Notes under the pieces: generated by a model
Databases searched by the model: none
What the model was told of the DNA's origin: nothing
Seen by the model: only the letters and a program-made list of their open reading frames with translations
Part shown: in pieces, positions 6,486-6,601 of the stretch
Numbering within the stretch: position 1 is the first letter of the stretch
How the letters are laid out: the number at the start of each line of letters is the position of its first letter
NCBI GenBank assembly: GCA_038223165.1
Contig: JBBRHE010000203.1
Span: forward strand, 1-6,601
Reading direction: 5' to 3'
DNA length: 6,601 nt
Source: DASYHQ01 sp038223165
GTDB taxonomy: Bacteria; Planctomycetota; Phycisphaerae; Tepidisphaerales; Tepidisphaeraceae
Program-made: the position numbers and the translations under genes

Positions 6486-6601
6486 GGCCCACACATATAC
6501 CTAACAACAGATTGGCGTGTCAACAAAAATCCAATGAATTGACAGCGTCTCCGGCGGGAACGACGATAAACTCGACCGCGTCATGCTATGTGGCAGCGCC
6601 G
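6486..6601. other. Window end, no gene recognised
   Basis: Apart from the promoter-like motif for the integrase remnant, this stretch is relatively AT-rich around 6491-6540 and holds no supported gene. A plus-strand TTGACA at 6539-6544 has no convincing -10 partner at the proper distance. A short open stretch from 6538 to the window end (reading IDSVSGGNDDKLDRV on the plus strand) looks faintly RTX-like but is too short and has no usual start codon. Confidence 0.4.
6494..6523 (-). promoter_or_regulatory. Possible promoter for the integrase remnant
   Basis: On the minus strand a perfect TTGACA (6523-6518) is followed after 18 bases by TATATG (6499-6494), a four-of-six match to the -10 box. 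A start point 6-8 bases further would fall at or next to the remnant's ATG (6485), implying an almost leaderless transcript. Motif match only; planctomycete promoters need not follow this consensus. Confidence 0.3.

Noticed and set aside
6538..6601. Start of another RTX-like gene (reading DSVSGGNDDKLDRV)
   Set aside because: Only about 20 codons, preceded by a stop, with no normal start codon; one GGNDD match can arise by chance.
6486..6601. attI or attC recombination site of an integron
   Set aside because: The location upstream of an integrase relic makes it worth asking, but I could not find a convincing paired R''/L'' and L'/R' core-site structure in the short sequence available.

Overview
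The window reads as a piece of a moderately GC-rich bacterial chromosome. I infer a planctomycete, most likely of the Phycisphaerae/Tepidisphaerales kind. The basis is the style of the proteins: a CHASE2 adenylate cyclase with a very large extracytoplasmic region and the wording 'VLIGWAATG...VPTSLH..CPGVVAHG', a GAF-SpoIIE phosphatase, an RTX surface protein and an integron-type integrase remnant. This is recalled family resemblance, not a database result.

Layout. Positions 1-1731 (+) hold the 3' part of a gene for an RTX (haemolysin-type calcium-binding repeat) protein; its start and any secretion signal lie outside the window. After 18 bases, in the same frame, comes 1750-4593 (+), a 947-residue membrane-bound CHASE2 class III adenylate cyclase with all expected catalytic residues. 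It overlaps by four bases (GTGA) a candidate GTG start of 4590-5906 (+), a cytoplasmic GAF plus PP2C/SpoIIE-type Ser/Thr phosphatase with its metal-binding aspartates intact. The three genes are co-directional and closely packed, so they probably form one transcription unit whose promoter lies upstream of the window.

Positions 5907-6601 look like degraded accessory DNA. There is a short GC-rich stretch with palindromes, then a 43-base near-perfect inverted repeat (6127-6169). Abutting it on the minus strand (6170-6485) is the N-terminal core-binding part of a tyrosine recombinase of integron-integrase type, broken by a frameshift and cut off exactly at the inverted repeat. The last ~115 bases contain a promoter-like sequence for that remnant and no gene I can support.

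How the genes may work together (inference): the cyclase senses something outside the cytoplasmic membrane and makes cAMP. The phosphatase carries a GAF domain with an NK...Y...D motif close to the NKFDE motif of cyclic-nucleotide-binding GAF domains, so it could read the cAMP made by its neighbour and pass the signal to an anti-sigma partner-switching system. No kinase, STAS or sigma partner is encoded in the window. The RTX protein may be a secreted or surface output of the same unit.
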